DNA of 64,000 bases from Ilex aquifolium. Taxonomy: Eukaryota; Streptophyta; Magnoliopsida; Aquifoliales; Aquifoliaceae. Of this stretch, positions 11,376-24,130 are shown piece after piece; the stretch's first letter is position 1; each line of letters starts with the position of its first letter. Both the position numbers and the translations under genes were made by a program. The notes under the pieces are model-generated. The model was not told where the DNA came from. It saw only the letters and a list, made by a program, of their open reading frames with translations, and made no database searches. Location: assembly GCA_951799425.1 (NCBI GenBank), contig OX637399.1:12082501-12146500 (forward strand). Reading direction: 5' to 3'.

Positions 11376-11981
11376 TTTTGTAACGCCCCAAAACACACCC
11401 TGGACAGCATTACATTCTAAAACATTCATATCATGAGAGCACTAATATAATTCCATCAATAAGAAAATTTTTCCATTCATCATCCATAGAATTTACAAGA
11501 TCATCCCAAAAGAATAAGCCAAGCTATGACATTTACATCTCAAAAATTAATTAAAGTTGCACAGCGGAATAAACAAAAGAAACTAGACTACACAATGTTC
11601 CAAAAGAATGCTCTAGTCTAGTACAAAAGGGAATGAGGTAGCTCTATGCGTCCACCTCGGGATCCACACTCCCGTCAAGTGGAGTCTCCCAAGTAGCGGG
11701 CTCCTCGACCCTTACGTCCTCCTCAAGCAGGTAATCTGAAAAATGTTAGCGGTAGGGGGTGAGCACAAAGCTCTGTAGAAACATTCTCTCAAACCCAAAC
11801 AAGGTTTAGAAAAGCATTTAAAACGGTCGGTCTCATTTTTAACATAACATAGATACATAATTTGAAATAAAGCAGTGACATTTAAAAAGGATCTCAAGTT
11901 TATGTAAAAACATTACTTAAATGAATAAAAGAGTACCACATACAAATAATCACCATTAATTGCCATAAATCATTTCCAACA

Positions 11982-12738
11982 ATTCTTTCGGTAGGTGGCA
12001 TACTTTAGGGTAACCTCCACCCCCCATTCTTTCGGTAGGTGGCATACTTTAGGGCAACCTCCACCCTCATTCTTTCGGTAGGTGGCATACTTTAGGGTAA
12101 CCTCCACCCCCATTCTTTCGGTAGGTGGCATACTTTAGGGCAACCTCCACCCCCGTTAGATCATCTTTGCTTCCCAAGCATCCTTACAAGGAACCTCTTG
12201 GGAAGGGGTGAGCATCCTTACAAGGAACCTCTCACACTTCCTTTGGTAGGTGGCATACTTTAGGGCAACTTCCACCCCCGTTAGATCATCTTTTCTTCCC
12301 AAGCATCCTTACAAGGAACCTCTTGGGAAGGGGTGAGCATCCTTACAAGGAACCTCTCACACTTCTTTTGGTAGGTGGCATACTTTAGGGCAACCTCCAC
12401 CCCCGTTAGATCATCTTTGCTTCCCAAGCATCCTTACAAGGAACCTCTTGGGAAGGGGTGAGCATCCTTACAAGGAACCTCTCACACTTCTTTTGGTAGG
12501 TGGCATACTTTAGGGCAACCTCCACCCCCGTTAGATCATCTTTGCTTCCCAAGCATCCTTACAAGGAACCTCTTGGGAAGGGGTGAGCATCCTTACAAGG
12601 ACCCTCTCACACTTCTTTTGGTAGGTGGCATACTTTAGGGCAACCTCCACCCCCGTTAGATCATCTTTGCTTCACAAGCATCCTTACAAGGAACCTCTTG
12701 GGAAGGGGTGAGCATCCTTACAAGGAACCTCTCACTCA
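11982..12738. repeat. Two-stage tandem array inside the LTR of B (43 bp then 125 bp)
   Basis: Units beginning ATTCTTTCGGTAGGTGGCA start at 11982, 12026, 12069 and 12112 (43-44 bp each). They are followed by five units of exactly 125 bp whose GTTAGATCATC phrase starts at 12155, 12280, 12405, 12530 and 12655. Each 125-bp unit contains one 43-bp unit plus about 82 bp holding two copies of GCATCCTTACAAGGAACCTC and a CCCAAG...CTTGGG dyad. Units are almost identical, so expansion was recent. The LTRs of A lack it. Confidence 0.95.
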
Positions 12739-13310
12739 TGTGCATCACAAACAACTCAACCAATGCTTACAATTCCAATATTGATTTCAATTTACAATCA
12801 TCTATCCAAAAATCCCTCAAAATATATCATGTGATAATTCCACAACCAACAAAGAAAAATACATGAGATCACAATAACATCATTTTTCTACCCAACACAA
12901 AGCACTAAGGTTTTGAAAATCCATAATAAAGAAAGCATTTAAGAAGGAAATACATCACTCTCTAAAAATGAGGGTTTTAAAACTAGAGAAGAGACTTCAT
13001 GGGTATTAAACCCTAACTTTGTTCAAAACATGTAATATTTGCCAAAAAGCCTAAGATATGATGATTCCATAGCATATATATATACCATTGATAGCCAAAA
13101 CATACATATATAAATACCCTAGTCTCAATGTAAGTGAGTGAGAGAAAACCCCTACCTTGCTTCTTTAGTTTTTGAGTGAAGAAGATGAAGATTGGATCTT
13201 CTTCAATATGCAAATCTACCCTTGATCTTGTGTTTTCTCTTTCTTTCTTCCTCTCTAAACCTTTCTAGGGTTATAAATGTTGAAATGGGGCTTATAAGAG
13301 TGTCCTTAAG

Positions 13311-13320
13311 TATTTATAGG
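13311..13320 (-). promoter_or_regulatory. TATA box of the element B LTR
   Basis: Minus strand reads CCTATAAATACTTAAGG, about 50 bp downstream of the nearest TTCGAA palindrome. Leader-like sequence with AACCCTAGAAAGG follows. Confidence 0.7.
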
Positions 13321-13370
13321 GGAAGAATTGGCCTCCTGTGCGCGATTCTAAAGTTCAGAATTCGCAAGTC

Positions 13371-13550
13371 ACGTTCGAACGTCATTGGCGTTCGAACGTC
13401 ACTAGTGCAAATTATTGATTCACGTTCGAACGTCACTTTGGCTTTCGAACGTTGGTTGCTCCCAGTACTTTTGCATTTTCATCAGAGCTCTGCAGACACC
13501 AAAGTACTGGGACTCCCTCACGTTCGAACGTCGATTCACGTTCGAACGTC
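13371..13550. promoter_or_regulatory. TTCGAA palindrome cluster in the LTR of B (three doublets)
   Basis: ACGTTCGAACGT-type palindromes with cores at 13374/13391 (17 bp), 13425/13444 (19 bp) and 13523/13541 (18 bp). Between the second and third doublets lies an inverted repeat, CCCAGTACTTT (13461-13471) and AAAGTACTGGG (about 13501-13511), with TCATCAGAGCTCTGCAG in the loop. The cluster is upstream of the TATA box at 13311-13320 in minus-strand orientation. Confidence 0.8.
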
Positions 13551-13944
13551 ATCCCAGTTTCTGCTGAAACGTCCAGTGAAGTTTTGGCCTATTTAGAGAT
13601 TGATTTGGAAAATTTCCATGAAATACACTTTTGTAGCCCTGGATGTCTACTATCTACTGCCAAAATTTCAGATCAATTGGAAGTCAAGATAAAAAGTTAT
13701 GATCCAAACACTAAGGAAGTGTCTAAAATTCTTCTACCTAAAATATCTCTAAAAATGCGATTTCACTCCAAAATACTTCCAACTTCCTACGACATACACT
13801 ATTACCTCCACTAACCTTTTATTTCTACTCTTATCATCTACGTAGCTCATGCATACATCATTACATATATATTCGCATTTCAAAAACATAATTACGTTAC
13901 TATATATCTATATACATATATAAAAGAAAATGCGGGGTGTTACA

Positions 13945-15990
13945 AGTGTAAAACATATTAAGTAAATATGTAGTTGTGACTCCAAGGCGAGATACGGATA
14001 GCGAATATGTAGCTATAGTGGTGAGGAGAGATATAGTGGGAAATGACATAACTATTTTACTTGAATATTTTTGGATAATAAGGGAATGGTGTGTTGCTTA
14101 AAATTTGTAAGAACCTAGTGTTAAACGTGAGATGGTGATTTTATCTCAGATATTCAAAGATCTATGAGAATCTTTAAATTGAGTATTTATGTTGGTTTGC
14201 TTGTGTTAGAAATGTTGAGTAGCATGGAATCTTATAGAGTGATGGGTTAGTGTTTGATGATCTATTGTTGAAGTGAAAGATTCTTATTACTCACATTGTA
14301 TTGGTGATGTTCATTTAATTGATAAACAGTTGTACATGAAATATATATAGATGGTTTATCTTTAAATTTGATTGGGTTCAGATAATGAGTAAGGTGTTCA
14401 GAACATGTTTGTGAAGTGATTTGTTGTATATGTGTAGCTTCTGATAGATGGTGCATCCGAGATCAGGAGTTTCTTGGAGTAGTAAGTTACTATCACAGAT
14501 TTACTCAAGGTTCTAAATTTTACGTCATTGATTTGACTAACAAGAAAGGATGTAAAGTTTGGGTGGAATGATAAATGTAATGGACTTTTCAAGAGTTGAA
14601 TTTTTTCTTCTGGAATGAAAGGCTTGTAACTTATGGTGATGTTTCGTATTAAAGGTTGGGTTGTGTGCCGAAGTAATATGGGGAAGTAGTTGCGGATACT
14701 TTGTTTAAACAAAGATTTTGAATGTACTATACACTAATGTTTTAGGGAAGATAAATGAAGATATGGATGTTTTAAATCATTAAACATCGAGGTTACCAGT
14801 TTATGTATAGTGTGCTTGTGATTATATTTTGCTGAGATAGAATCTCTAGACATGGAGTTGCCTTTGATTAAAACTAATACCATTGTTAGCTCGATTCAAT
14901 GTGAGAGCAAAGTTAATAAATTGTGCATAAGATGTGTAAACTTAGAATCCTCATTTAAGGATTATAAAGAAGCTAAAGATGGGCTTCAGACCGATTTTGG
15001 TAATACAAAAGAGATTATATGTTATAGTTTAATTCTTGCATTTATATATTAAGTGATTTGGTGTTGAAAACAAGAGTTTATAGGAAGAGTATATTTTATA
15101 GCTTAAGCTATGCACTTGGGCAACATTGAAAGATATCTTCAATCTATGGAAATATTATTGATGGAAATAGAATGATAAGTTATTAAATTTATGACTAAGT
15201 TTTTGGCATGCCAATAGATTTATTACAGTCACTCCCTATTCCGGTATGGGAATGGAAACATACTACAATGAATTTTGGTAATAAATTTTAGTAGATGGGA
15301 TTGTGTATTTGCATAGATTGATAGTATTTGTTGTTGTTAAAGGTTATGTATAATAATAGTTATCGGATGAGTGTTAGTATGGTTGTATGAGATTTTATGG
15401 TAAGTAGTTATGCAAGATGTTCGTGGGTAATGTTACCATGTAATTTTGGGATATGATATGTTAATTGTTTGATCGTTAGAATTTTGATGTTTTGATTGTA
15501 TTTCTCATTTAAAGTTAGTTGTTATGATACTTGTTTGGTGAAACATTTATGAAATTGTTGACACATACGTGAGGTATACTTGAGGTATTGTTATGGTTGT
15601 GGTAAGTGTTTGTGGCCCTGAGAGGTGTAAATGAACGAATGAAATGCGTCGAATGATGATGTATTATTGATACGGACCCAGTAGTATAGGAATGTATGAT
15701 TTTATTGATATGTTCTGTCTTAATTCTCTGTAAAACCAAATATAGTCTTATTTGGTTATTGTGGTATAGTATTTGAGTTGGGTAAAAGATTTTCCCTATG
15801 TCGAGTAGTTAATGGAAATCTTGGGTTGCAAGGAAAATGTGTTACGCACAAAGATTATTTTGTCAGTGAAAATTTTGTGGCGTAATCATTTGATAGAAAG
15901 GGTGACATGGGAAAGTGAAGAGCTTATGAGAGCTCAGTATTCTTATTTGTCTGTTTATGGTAAGTAAATTTTGGGGTCGAATTTTTATTT
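13945..15990 (+). pseudogene. pol: Element C pol remnant (Tekay/Del-like), heavily decayed
   Basis: Plus-strand fragments, in order, match Tekay/Del pol. Around 14456-14575 is an EIRSFLGVVSYYHRFTQGS motif from the RT/RNase H junction. Around 14690-14720 is VVAD, the end of RNase H. Around 15222-15270 is LPIPVWEWKH, the start of the integrase core. From 15845 to 15975 is LRTKIILSVKILWRNHLI followed by RVTWESEELMRAQYSYL, the integrase tail and chromodomain. Many stops and large deletions. The 5' side was cut off by insertion of element B at 13944/13945; the rest lies left of the window. 13945-14440 shows no clear homology. Confidence 0.8.
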
Positions 15991-16003
15991 AGTGGGGGAG
16001 AGT
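15991..16003 (+). promoter_or_regulatory. Polypurine tract of element C
   Basis: AGTGGGGGAGAGT immediately before the 3' LTR start TGTGAGACCCG. Confidence 0.9.
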
Positions 16004-16865
16004 TGTGAGACCCGAACTAGCAAATGCATAACATTTTATAAATGTTGGGGTCTAAGGCGTAATTTGTGATATTTATTATGAGGGTTAAATTTTAGTTATT
16101 AGGGTTATAGGAGTTAGGTAATGTTTTGAATTATAACTCTAGTGTTGAATTTTGTGATAAAATTTTGTTGAGGTGTTAAATCATGAAAGGAAAAAAAATT
16201 TGGGTGTAATTTATTAAGTGATTAAATTATGGGGCTATGTGTGTGAACAAGGAAAACTATGCGGGACCTAAGTGTAATTAGATCAAAAGTTGGTGTGTCA
16301 ACAAAGACACCTATCACTTTTTGGCTTAACCTATGCCTAATATGCATATATGTATATGCATAAATTTATATGTACATATGTGTGTGGGTTTAAATGGGGA
16401 ATTCTAGAGAGACGGAGAGACAAAGAGAGAAAGGAAGTGTAAATAGAAAGGAAAAGAGAGGATAGGGGAATGTTCTAGCGAAGAAGATTCAGTTTTCCAG
16501 TGTGAAAACACCGTATTGTTCTTCTTGAGTCTTGAATTCAAAACAAGTTCTTCTTGGGGAATTCAAAGAGAGTAATCTCTTTTGGTAAGTGTTTCCTTAA
16601 ATAATTCTGTGTGTTTAATTGTTTAAAACATAAGAAGTAGCTTGGGTTTTAATGTTTTTAAATCTTGGCTACGGGTATGATTTCGATTTCAGTTTATGGA
16701 TTTTGATTTTTGGGTCATCATGTATGAGCAATTGGGTTTGTTGTTAGGTTGATAGTTGCATGAAATTTATGGTTATAATTGTTGATATAGATGTTGAGGG
16801 TGATAGGAATGTAAAGAGATGAGTTTTTGGTTGAATTGGAACTGTTACGGGAAATAGAGCACTGA

Positions 16866-16950
16866 TGAACCAGTTGACAAAGAGTTGAACCAATTGAAGA
16901 AGGTTATGTAATGTGATGAACCGGTTGAACATTTGTTCCAACCAGTTGAA
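16866..16950. promoter_or_regulatory. AACCGGTT-class palindrome doublets in the LTR of C
   Basis: Two doublets: GAACCAGTTGA (core 16869) with GAACCAATTGA (16889), 20 bp apart, and GAACCGGTTGA (16920) with CAACCAGTTGA (16941), 21 bp apart. Only one retains the central CpG; two read CAG and one CAA, as expected from deamination plus further change. Lies downstream of the putative TATA. Confidence 0.6.
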
Positions 16951-17797
16951 TGGAAATCTTATCTGATGAATGGTGCAATTCAACTTGAGTGTTCGTGGGA
17001 GAATAGGGATAACTCTCTCTAGAAAATTTCGAGTGATGCACCATTTTTTTTTGTTGGAACCTAGACTCGTAAAAATTTCCAACCATATAGGGTACAACAT
17101 CTAATTCTGTTTGTGTGAAAAATGGTGGCTATATAAAATGGACTGAAATTCTGTCAATATTTAACAAGTGACCAGCTTAGTATTTTTTTCAAGAGAAATG
17201 AGATAACTTTTCACACGTGAATCCAATTTTAGCCAATGACCTATAATTGCAAAGCTTGTGATGTCTATTCTAAGATGACATTGGTTTCACCACGTAATTC
17301 AAAGTTCATAGAGATTTTAAACTAGGAGATTACGGATTGGTCAATCTAGCCATTAGGTGTGGACGTGTAAATTAATGTGTTTGATTGTATAATCTAAACT
17401 AAAGTTTTGATTTACATTGTATCACCTGAAAAAAAGGTAGGGAGATGTGATATCTTAAGCTTAATCAATCATTTATGCATAAGATGCATGATATCATTTG
17501 TTTGTGAATGTTACTCATATATCTTAAATCGACGACGTCAGAATCGGGTTCATATTGATTGAAAATGTGGTTATGTATTTATTAGCTATAGTTATGTGAA
17601 ATTTCTTGAAGATTATTTGGTAAGTATGAACTTTGAAATGGTAATTGATTGTTACAAGCTATATTTATTTGAAATAGCTAAATTGTGAGTCAATGGCTTA
17701 AGGATTGTGAATTGGTGTTGGGTGAGGTTTCAAATACTTGAAATGATTGTGGATGCTTATTAATATGAAGTTGTCAAGACTACTAGGCATAATTAGT

Positions 17798-17836
17798 AGC
17801 GATATAATAGCCGAGACTGCCGGTCGTAAACGTTAG
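17798..17836 (+). repeat. 37-bp tandem repeat in the LTR of C (left piece)
   Basis: First unit AGCGATATAATAGCC... interrupted by D; three more units of exactly 37 bp (starting AGCGATGGGA, AGCGATGGAA, AGCGATATAA) follow D at 22870-22981. The insertion target GTTAG lies at the unit junction. Confidence 0.85.
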
Positions 17837-18575
17837 TGTAACGCCCCAAATACCACCCTGGACGGCAATACATTCTACAACCATTTATAACGTGAGAGCA
17901 CAAATAAAAATTCATAAATAACCGGGGGTCCTTAATTTTCACGAAATTTGGGCAGAGCCTCCTTTGTTCGGGGAGCTCTACCCAAAACACAACCTGTGCA
18001 TTTATAATACATCGACCACACCGGGTCCATTTATCCCTCAAATCTCTACAACGTTGCCCCAAAAGATTTTCCATTCACCACATGTAATATTCACAATAAC
18101 ATTCTCCAAAATAATAAGTCAAGTCATGGCCACAATATCAAAAGAATATGTCCAACAATGGCCTTTACATTTCCAAATGAATTGAACTAAGATAACGCAA
18201 CGGAATACAAAATACTAGACTTTACATGACTTCCAAAATAATTTATCAAGTCTAGTACAAAATAAATGACATCTCTATATGTCCCACTCGGGATCCACGT
18301 ATCCCTCTAAGGAAGCTTCTCCTTGGCCCGGCTCATGAGCATCGAGCTCCTCCTCTAGAGTAAAATCTGAAAATATTCAACGGTAGGGGGTGAGCACGAA
18401 GCTCTGTAGAAAAATCCTCTCAATCCCAAACAAGGTTTAGAAAAGTATATAAAACGGTCGGTCTCATTTTACAAATAACATATATAGCATTTCAAGTAAA
18501 ACATGACATTTTAAGTAGATCTCCAGTTTAAGCTATAATCATGATCTAGTGAAAAGTTAATGTAAATTGCATAAC

Positions 18576-20093
18576 TGTAACGCCCCAAATACCACCCTGG
18601 ACGGCATTACACTATGAAACCATTTATGTCATGAGAGCAACTAAATATATATCCATCCAATAAGAAACATTCTTAATTTTAACAAAATTTGGGCAGAGTC
18701 TCCTTTGCACGGGGAGCTCTACCCAAAACACAACCTGTACAATTATATTACAATTGACCACACCGGGTCCACATATGCATAACTATTGACCACACCGGGT
18801 CCATTTATCCATCATAAAATAAACTTTCATTCACCATATATCATATCCACACTATCATCCCAAAAGAATAGGCCAAGCAATGGCATTTACATTCCCAGAG
18901 AATTAAAGTACACTTGCAGCGGAATAACAAAATATTAGACTTTACATGATCTCCAAATAAACTCTTTAGTCTAGTACAAAAGAAGCTATATCTCTACATG
19001 TCCACCTCGGGATCTACACTCCCGTCGATCGGAGTCTCCCAATATGCGGGCTCCTCGACTCCCAACTCCTCCTCAAGTATATAATCTGAAAATGTTAGCG
19101 GTAGGGGGTGAGCACGAAGCTCTGTAGAAAATTTCTCCCAAACCCAAACAAGGTTTAGAAAACATTTAAAATTCGGTCGGTCTCATTTTCACAAATATAG
19201 TATATAACTTTTGAAGGAAAACAGGGCATTTAAATAGATCTCCAGTTTAAGGAACCACGGTAATTAAAAGAATAAATGAACACAAGATACCAATAAGAAT
19301 CAATTCCCAAAACATAATCCATCCCACCATACACCATTTCCACAAGTTCTTGTGGCATCCCATACTACCCCAAAACTCTTGCAGAAATCGTATTTGGTAC
19401 AATGAACGATAACTCACACTTGAACATTTCCGGCAATATATGTACATGTATCTCAACAATGATGTAAGACATCCACATGAATCGACACATTGAGTAACGT
19501 CTTGCCCACACCCACACACACATCTTATCAAAGATATCCAACCTTTAGGAAGGGCGTGTACCATACCAATGGCAGTGACGAAATCCAACCCAGGCATTAG
19601 TATACTAACCCTCTTACACGGCACCACGTGAGCGATAGTGGTTTAGTCTTACCAAAGCACTAATCCCACTACGAATGGATTAGTCTTACCAAAGCACTAA
19701 CCCATTCTACGACATCTCGTCAAAGGACACCCATGGTCATCCCACACCCATTAGAGATACCACATCAAACCAATTTACCCAATTTATAAGCATATCTCAA
19801 AAATCCCCAAATATAGCATGCGACATTTTCAATAACCAACTAAGAAAAATACAAGAGATCATTATAAACATCATTTGTTGCACAATATAAAACTATAAGT
19901 TTTGAAAGTGAAAACCAAGGAATTACCAAGAGAAAAGTCCATTTTCCTTACAAATCAATGATTGAAGATGAAAAAGAAAGATAAAATGGTTACCAAACCA
20001 TCACATGGTTCAAAACATGGCATTGATTGCAAAAATATAAAGAATCAAAGATTTCCTTAACACATATCCAAGATTTAGAGAAAGAGACATATG

Positions 20094-20125
<32 letters not shown>

Positions 20126-21113
20126 GCCCTAGCCTCAATGTGAGAGAGTGAGAGAAAACCCCTACCTTGAATCCAAGAGTTATAAGCTAACCCAAGCTCC
20201 AAAGATCTCCTTCCTCCATTCTCCTTCTTATTCTTGTCTTCTCTTAGGGTTCTAAGAGATGTGGGTAAGGGTGTAGTGAAAGTGTATAGGAAGAGAGGAG
20301 AAGAATGGTGTTCTTGAGGAATTTCGGGTTTGATTTCTATGAGGTGTGAATCTATCTTGATCTTGGTATTTTTCCCTTTCTTTATCTCCTCCTAGGGCTC
20401 TAAGATGTTTGTGGTGAGGATGAGATGAAGAATGGGGCAAATAGGGCTTGGAATGGGTGTTTTAAAACCCAAAATCCCGACTTTTTACTGTTCGGGAAGG
20501 CTCCAGTCAAAGGGTACCGGTACCGGGTACCGGTACCAATTAGCTACTGGTTCGGGGGTACCGGTACTGGGTACCGGTACTGTTCGGTACCAGTACTGGG
20601 TACCGGTACTGTTTGGCTGCTTCGACTTCCAGGGCAGTTTTGACCCCTTTAGAGGTCGAATTGGAAAATTTCCAAGAGATACACTTTTGTAGCCCTAGAT
20701 GTCTACTATCTACTGTCAAACTTTCAGATCAATTTGATGTAAGGATACAAAGTTATGGCTAAAATACTAGAAGGTGTCCAAGATACTTTTTACCCAATTT
20801 CACTCTAAAGTGGGTTTTAACTCCAAAATACTTCCTATCTTCCAATACACCTCATATTACCTCTCCCAAGGTTGTTCGACCTTCCGGATTCAATGGAAGC
20901 ATTATTTTGACCTAAAAACCTTTAGAAACTTGTCTAATCACCCTTTCCAAGTTTAAACATCTTCGACACGTAGCTTCCCAATCAAATTGTCTCCATAGCA
21001 TTTATTCCTACGGTTTATTCTTATGTCACTACATATATCTACATCTTTACAAATATTATTTACTATATATATATATCTCTATAAATATATAAAATAAAAT
21101 TCGGGGTGTTACA
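18576..21113 (-). mobile_element. Solo LTR E, a mosaic LTR nested in D
   Basis: Bounded by TGTAACGCCCC and TTCGGGGTGTTACA with a perfect ATAAC duplication (18571-18575 and 21114-21118). Positions about 18691-20166 are nearly identical to 892-2347 of the A LTR. Positions 18576-18690 read like D. Positions about 20167-20625, which include promoter leader and palindromes, are unrelated to A, and 20626-21113 is again similar to A but more diverged. So this LTR is a recombinant whose promoter block was exchanged. No gene inside. Confidence 0.9.
20514..20609. promoter_or_regulatory. ACCGGT palindrome cluster in E (three doublets, 13-bp spacing)
   Basis: Cores at 20516/20529, 20560/20573 and 20589/20602, each exactly 13 bp apart; the fifth core reads ACCAGT. 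Same core and spacing as in S1, J and J', which have otherwise different LTRs. Confidence 0.8.
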
Positions 21114-22866
21114 ATAACATTATACCATTTATGAAGGGCGTCTTCCGATGCATTGTCCCATACCAATGCACCGGCCAAGACAATCCAACCATCATTCTCT
21201 ATATATATATTTTGGTTCATCCCCGTACCATGTATGTTGATTGCTTCTCATGAATCTACCCAACGATTATACCTAGTCCACCTATTTACATCATAATCAC
21301 AAGCACTATAGGAAAGGGCGTCTACCATCCCAATGGTAGTGACGAGTCCCTTCCTAGGAAAAGTATACAATGCCTTGTTCGAACTCCAGTGAACGATAGT
21401 GGTCGCATTACCAAATGACAAACAACTACAAGTGTTAGGAAACCATCTCACCCCTCACTGGGATAGACTAACCTCTAACACTCTACGGCATCTCTCGATG
21501 GCAATCCAAGTCCCTCACAACAACCATACAATGAGGAAACCAAGATATTCTCCATTCATAAACAATTTCCAATATATACAAAATCCATAATTCCTCATTT
21601 ATAATTCAAGAGTCACAAGTGTACCATTCTCAATATACTACAATACTAAGGAATTTAAAATATGCAAGAGATCATATCAATAAACCTTCACAACCTTGAT
21701 ATCAAAATTCTAGGGTTTTTCCAAACCAAACATAATTTCTTGGAATAATAACAAGGATTAGATTAAAACATGATTTAGTCAACAATAGGCATTTAGAAAT
21801 CATGAATTCATGTATTTTTCATAACCCAAACATGTATTTAACAAAACTAAGATTTTGGGAACTCAAGAACAATGTCTCTTGAACCCAATCATGCATTTTG
21901 TTCAAAATCTATGTTTCAATAACAAAGAATCCAAGAACTCATATCTATTTATCATATACTCTCAAGAATATTGAAAACATACATATATAATACCATAATC
22001 CTCAATGAAAGAGTTTGAGAAGAATCCCCTACCTTGAAATCAAACCAAAGTCCAAACAAAAGCCCAAGCTTTAGAGACTCTCTTTGCCTCTTTTCTTCTT
22101 CCCTTTCTCTTCCCCTAGGGTTCTAACAAGTTGGAGGTGAGAGTGGAGTGAAAGGATGGGAGCAAATGGACTGAAAAATGGTGTTTTAAACATAGCAGCC
22201 CCGATTTTTACTGTTCACTAGACTGCAATTTGAGTTTTTCTCCAAAATTACGATTTTGCCACTAAGAATCTCCAATTTGATCCATATGACTACCCTAAGG
22301 TTTTTCGACGTTTCGGATTCATTTCTAATGTTATTTTAACCTAAAAACATTTATTTTTATGATTTATTTTAAAACTAAAATAAATTTACACTCGAATATT
22401 AAAATTACAACACAAGTGTAGATTTTTGGTCAACTTCGGAGAATAAACTGATTTGACTCAGGTATTTCTAGTATGTGTGACCTATATGGTTGGAAAGATA
22501 TACGAGTTAGGGTTCTAACAAAAATAACGGTGCGCAATTTGGACTTTCCAACAAAGAGTTATGATCAAATTGGTGAAAGGTAGTCGGCCGGACTGTTTCG
22601 ACATTGTTTCGTTATCTGGGCATAACTCTCTCATCCGAGCTCCGATTGAGATGATTCAAGATGCTATGGAACACTACGAAAGATCTCTACAACTTTCATG
22701 TTTTGAGGTTTGAGAGATATTGACTGCATCAAGGTCGAAATTGCACTTGAAGTTGCAGCCAGTGCACTGTTCACGTTCACTGTTCACAGCCTATTTCATC
22801 CATTTTTACAACAATTATTTACTATATATCTATATGCATATATAAAATAAAATGCGGGGTGTTACA

Positions 22867-22985
22867 GTTAGCGATGGGACCACCGAGACTACCGGACGTA
22901 AACGGTAGCGATGGAACTACCGAAGCTGCTGGGCGAGAATAGTAGCGATATAACTGCCGAGACTTCCAACGTAAACGGTTAGCAT
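22867..22985 (+). repeat. 37-bp tandem repeat in the LTR of C (right piece)
   Basis: Target copy GTTAG, then three 37-bp units that continue the array broken at 17836. Confidence 0.85.
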
Positions 22986-23499
22986 TAAATGTTATAGGAT
23001 ATTGGATATTTGTATTTGGATGTTGGGTATTGGTTGTTGGGTATTGGACGTTGGATATTTAATGTGGATTTTCAATTTAAATGTGTATGTGAGATATGTA
23101 TATGATTGTTTAGTGCTTATGCATTTCCTTTTAATATATCTCAAATATACTCACTAAGCGTGTGATTTGTTCACCCCCCAACAGTTACTTATTTTCAAGT
23201 GTACAAATTAAGGAAGTGGACAACTGCGCAGTCTAGCTTGACGTAGAGATGTTGGTGACAGATTGTACTTTATGTTAAGAGTCATAACGTACAACAGTTG
23301 TATAGATGTTTAAAAGGTATGGTGCCCAAGTAGTGGTAACGTTGTGTTATGTTATATGTTTTTATTAGGCTTCTTATTATGCCGATTGGATTTGGATATT
23401 ATTGCACATAATTAGATTACTCTTAGATTAATTATGATTTAAGGTTTAACAGGTCGAGGTTACCCATACCCTAACTCTTTTCCGGGATGGGGTGTGACA

Positions 23500-23919
23500 T
23501 GATGATGAAACAATTTGTCCGTTCTCTTAGAGCTGATGTGTTACACTGATCTCACAGCCGGAATTGTCGATAGTTGGAACCAACTTGAGTGAGAATTTCT
23601 TACTCATTTCTATAGCACTTGATGAATGGTGAGACTTCCTGAACTTGCAGGAGCAAAACAACGAAAGGATGAAGCTGCCATCGAATATATTGAATAATGG
23701 AGAAGTCTTGTGCTCAATTGTAAAGAGTATATCAGTGAAGCTTCTTCAATTGACATGTGTGTTGAAGGAATGCACTGGGGATTACTCTACAGCCTCCAAG
23801 GAAACATGCACCATATCTTTGAAGAACTTGCGACACAATCCCATGACTTAGAAATCCAAATTGTTAGACTTAGTAAGTGACTCTCATGAGAAAAAAGACA
23901 TGACGAAAGATGTGAAACC
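23500..23919 (+). pseudogene. gag: Element F gag fragment (Tat-like)
   Basis: Plus strand. Reads KQFVRSLRADVLH, then a YSTR-like step, then KQRKDEAAIEYIE and CVEGMHWGLLYSLQGN followed by FEELATQSHD. This is the gag core of Tat-lineage Ty3/gypsy polyproteins, which forms the particle. There is a stop after the first motif and at least one frame change. The N-terminal part was separated by insertion of C at 23499; the C-terminal part is interrupted by G at 23920 and resumes at about 24613. Confidence 0.85.
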
Positions 23920-24130
23920 TGATTAACCCTAAAAAGTGTGGTAAATAAATTAGGGCTTAGGGTTAATTATGTGCATTAATTAATTTAAAGTGTTTAATTT
24001 AGATTATATTATGAATAATTTTTGAAATATATATTTTGTAGGGTTTCATATGTAATAAGGAAGAATTGGAGGGCTAAAGTGCAAAGAAGAAGAAAATAGA
24101 AAAAGACAAAGGAAAAAATAGCATTGAGGC

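Larger units (their letters stand above)
11379..13944 (-). repeat. 5' LTR of element B
   Basis: A 2566-bp LTR starting TGTAACGCCCCAAAACAC and ending GCGGGGTGTTACA. It is related to the LTRs of A but clearly diverged and carries a different palindrome class. Target duplication copy AGTGT expected at 13945-13949; the left end of B is outside the window. Contains a tandem array (11982-12738), a clear minus-strand TATA box (13311-13320) and three TTCGAA doublets (13371-13550). Confidence 0.9.
17837..22866 (-). mobile_element. Solo LTR D, containing solo LTR E
   Basis: Starts TGTAACGCCCCAAATACC, ends ATGCGGGGTGTTACA, flanked by a perfect GTTAG duplication (17832-17836 and 22867-22871). Net length without E and one ATAAC copy is about 2.49 kb, the size of one LTR, with no internal region. 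Same broad family as the LTRs of A and B, but more diverged. It has no palindrome doublet of the main classes; one CAGTGCACTG palindrome lies near 22762. The segment 22617-22720 holds a CATAACTCTCTCATCCGAGC...TACAACTTTCATG block that resembles blocks in the other LTR families. Confidence 0.92.
16004..23499 (+). repeat. 3' LTR of element C, split by solo LTRs D and E
   Basis: Starts TGTGAGACCCGAAC at 16004 and ends GATGGGGTGTGACA at 23499; net length about 2.46 kb after removing D (17837-22866) and one GTTAG copy. A TATA-like region lies near 16355-16372, then a leader-like stretch (GAGAGACGGAGAGAC). Contains AACCGGTT-type doublets (16869-16946) and a 37-bp tandem repeat interrupted by D. After 23499 the gag frame of element F begins at once, so C inserted into F; TGATG at 23500-23504 would be its right target copy. 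Confidence 0.88.

Noticed and set aside
11982-12738. CRISPR-like regular repeats
   Set aside because: Units are uniform tandem copies without unique spacers, inside a plant LTR.
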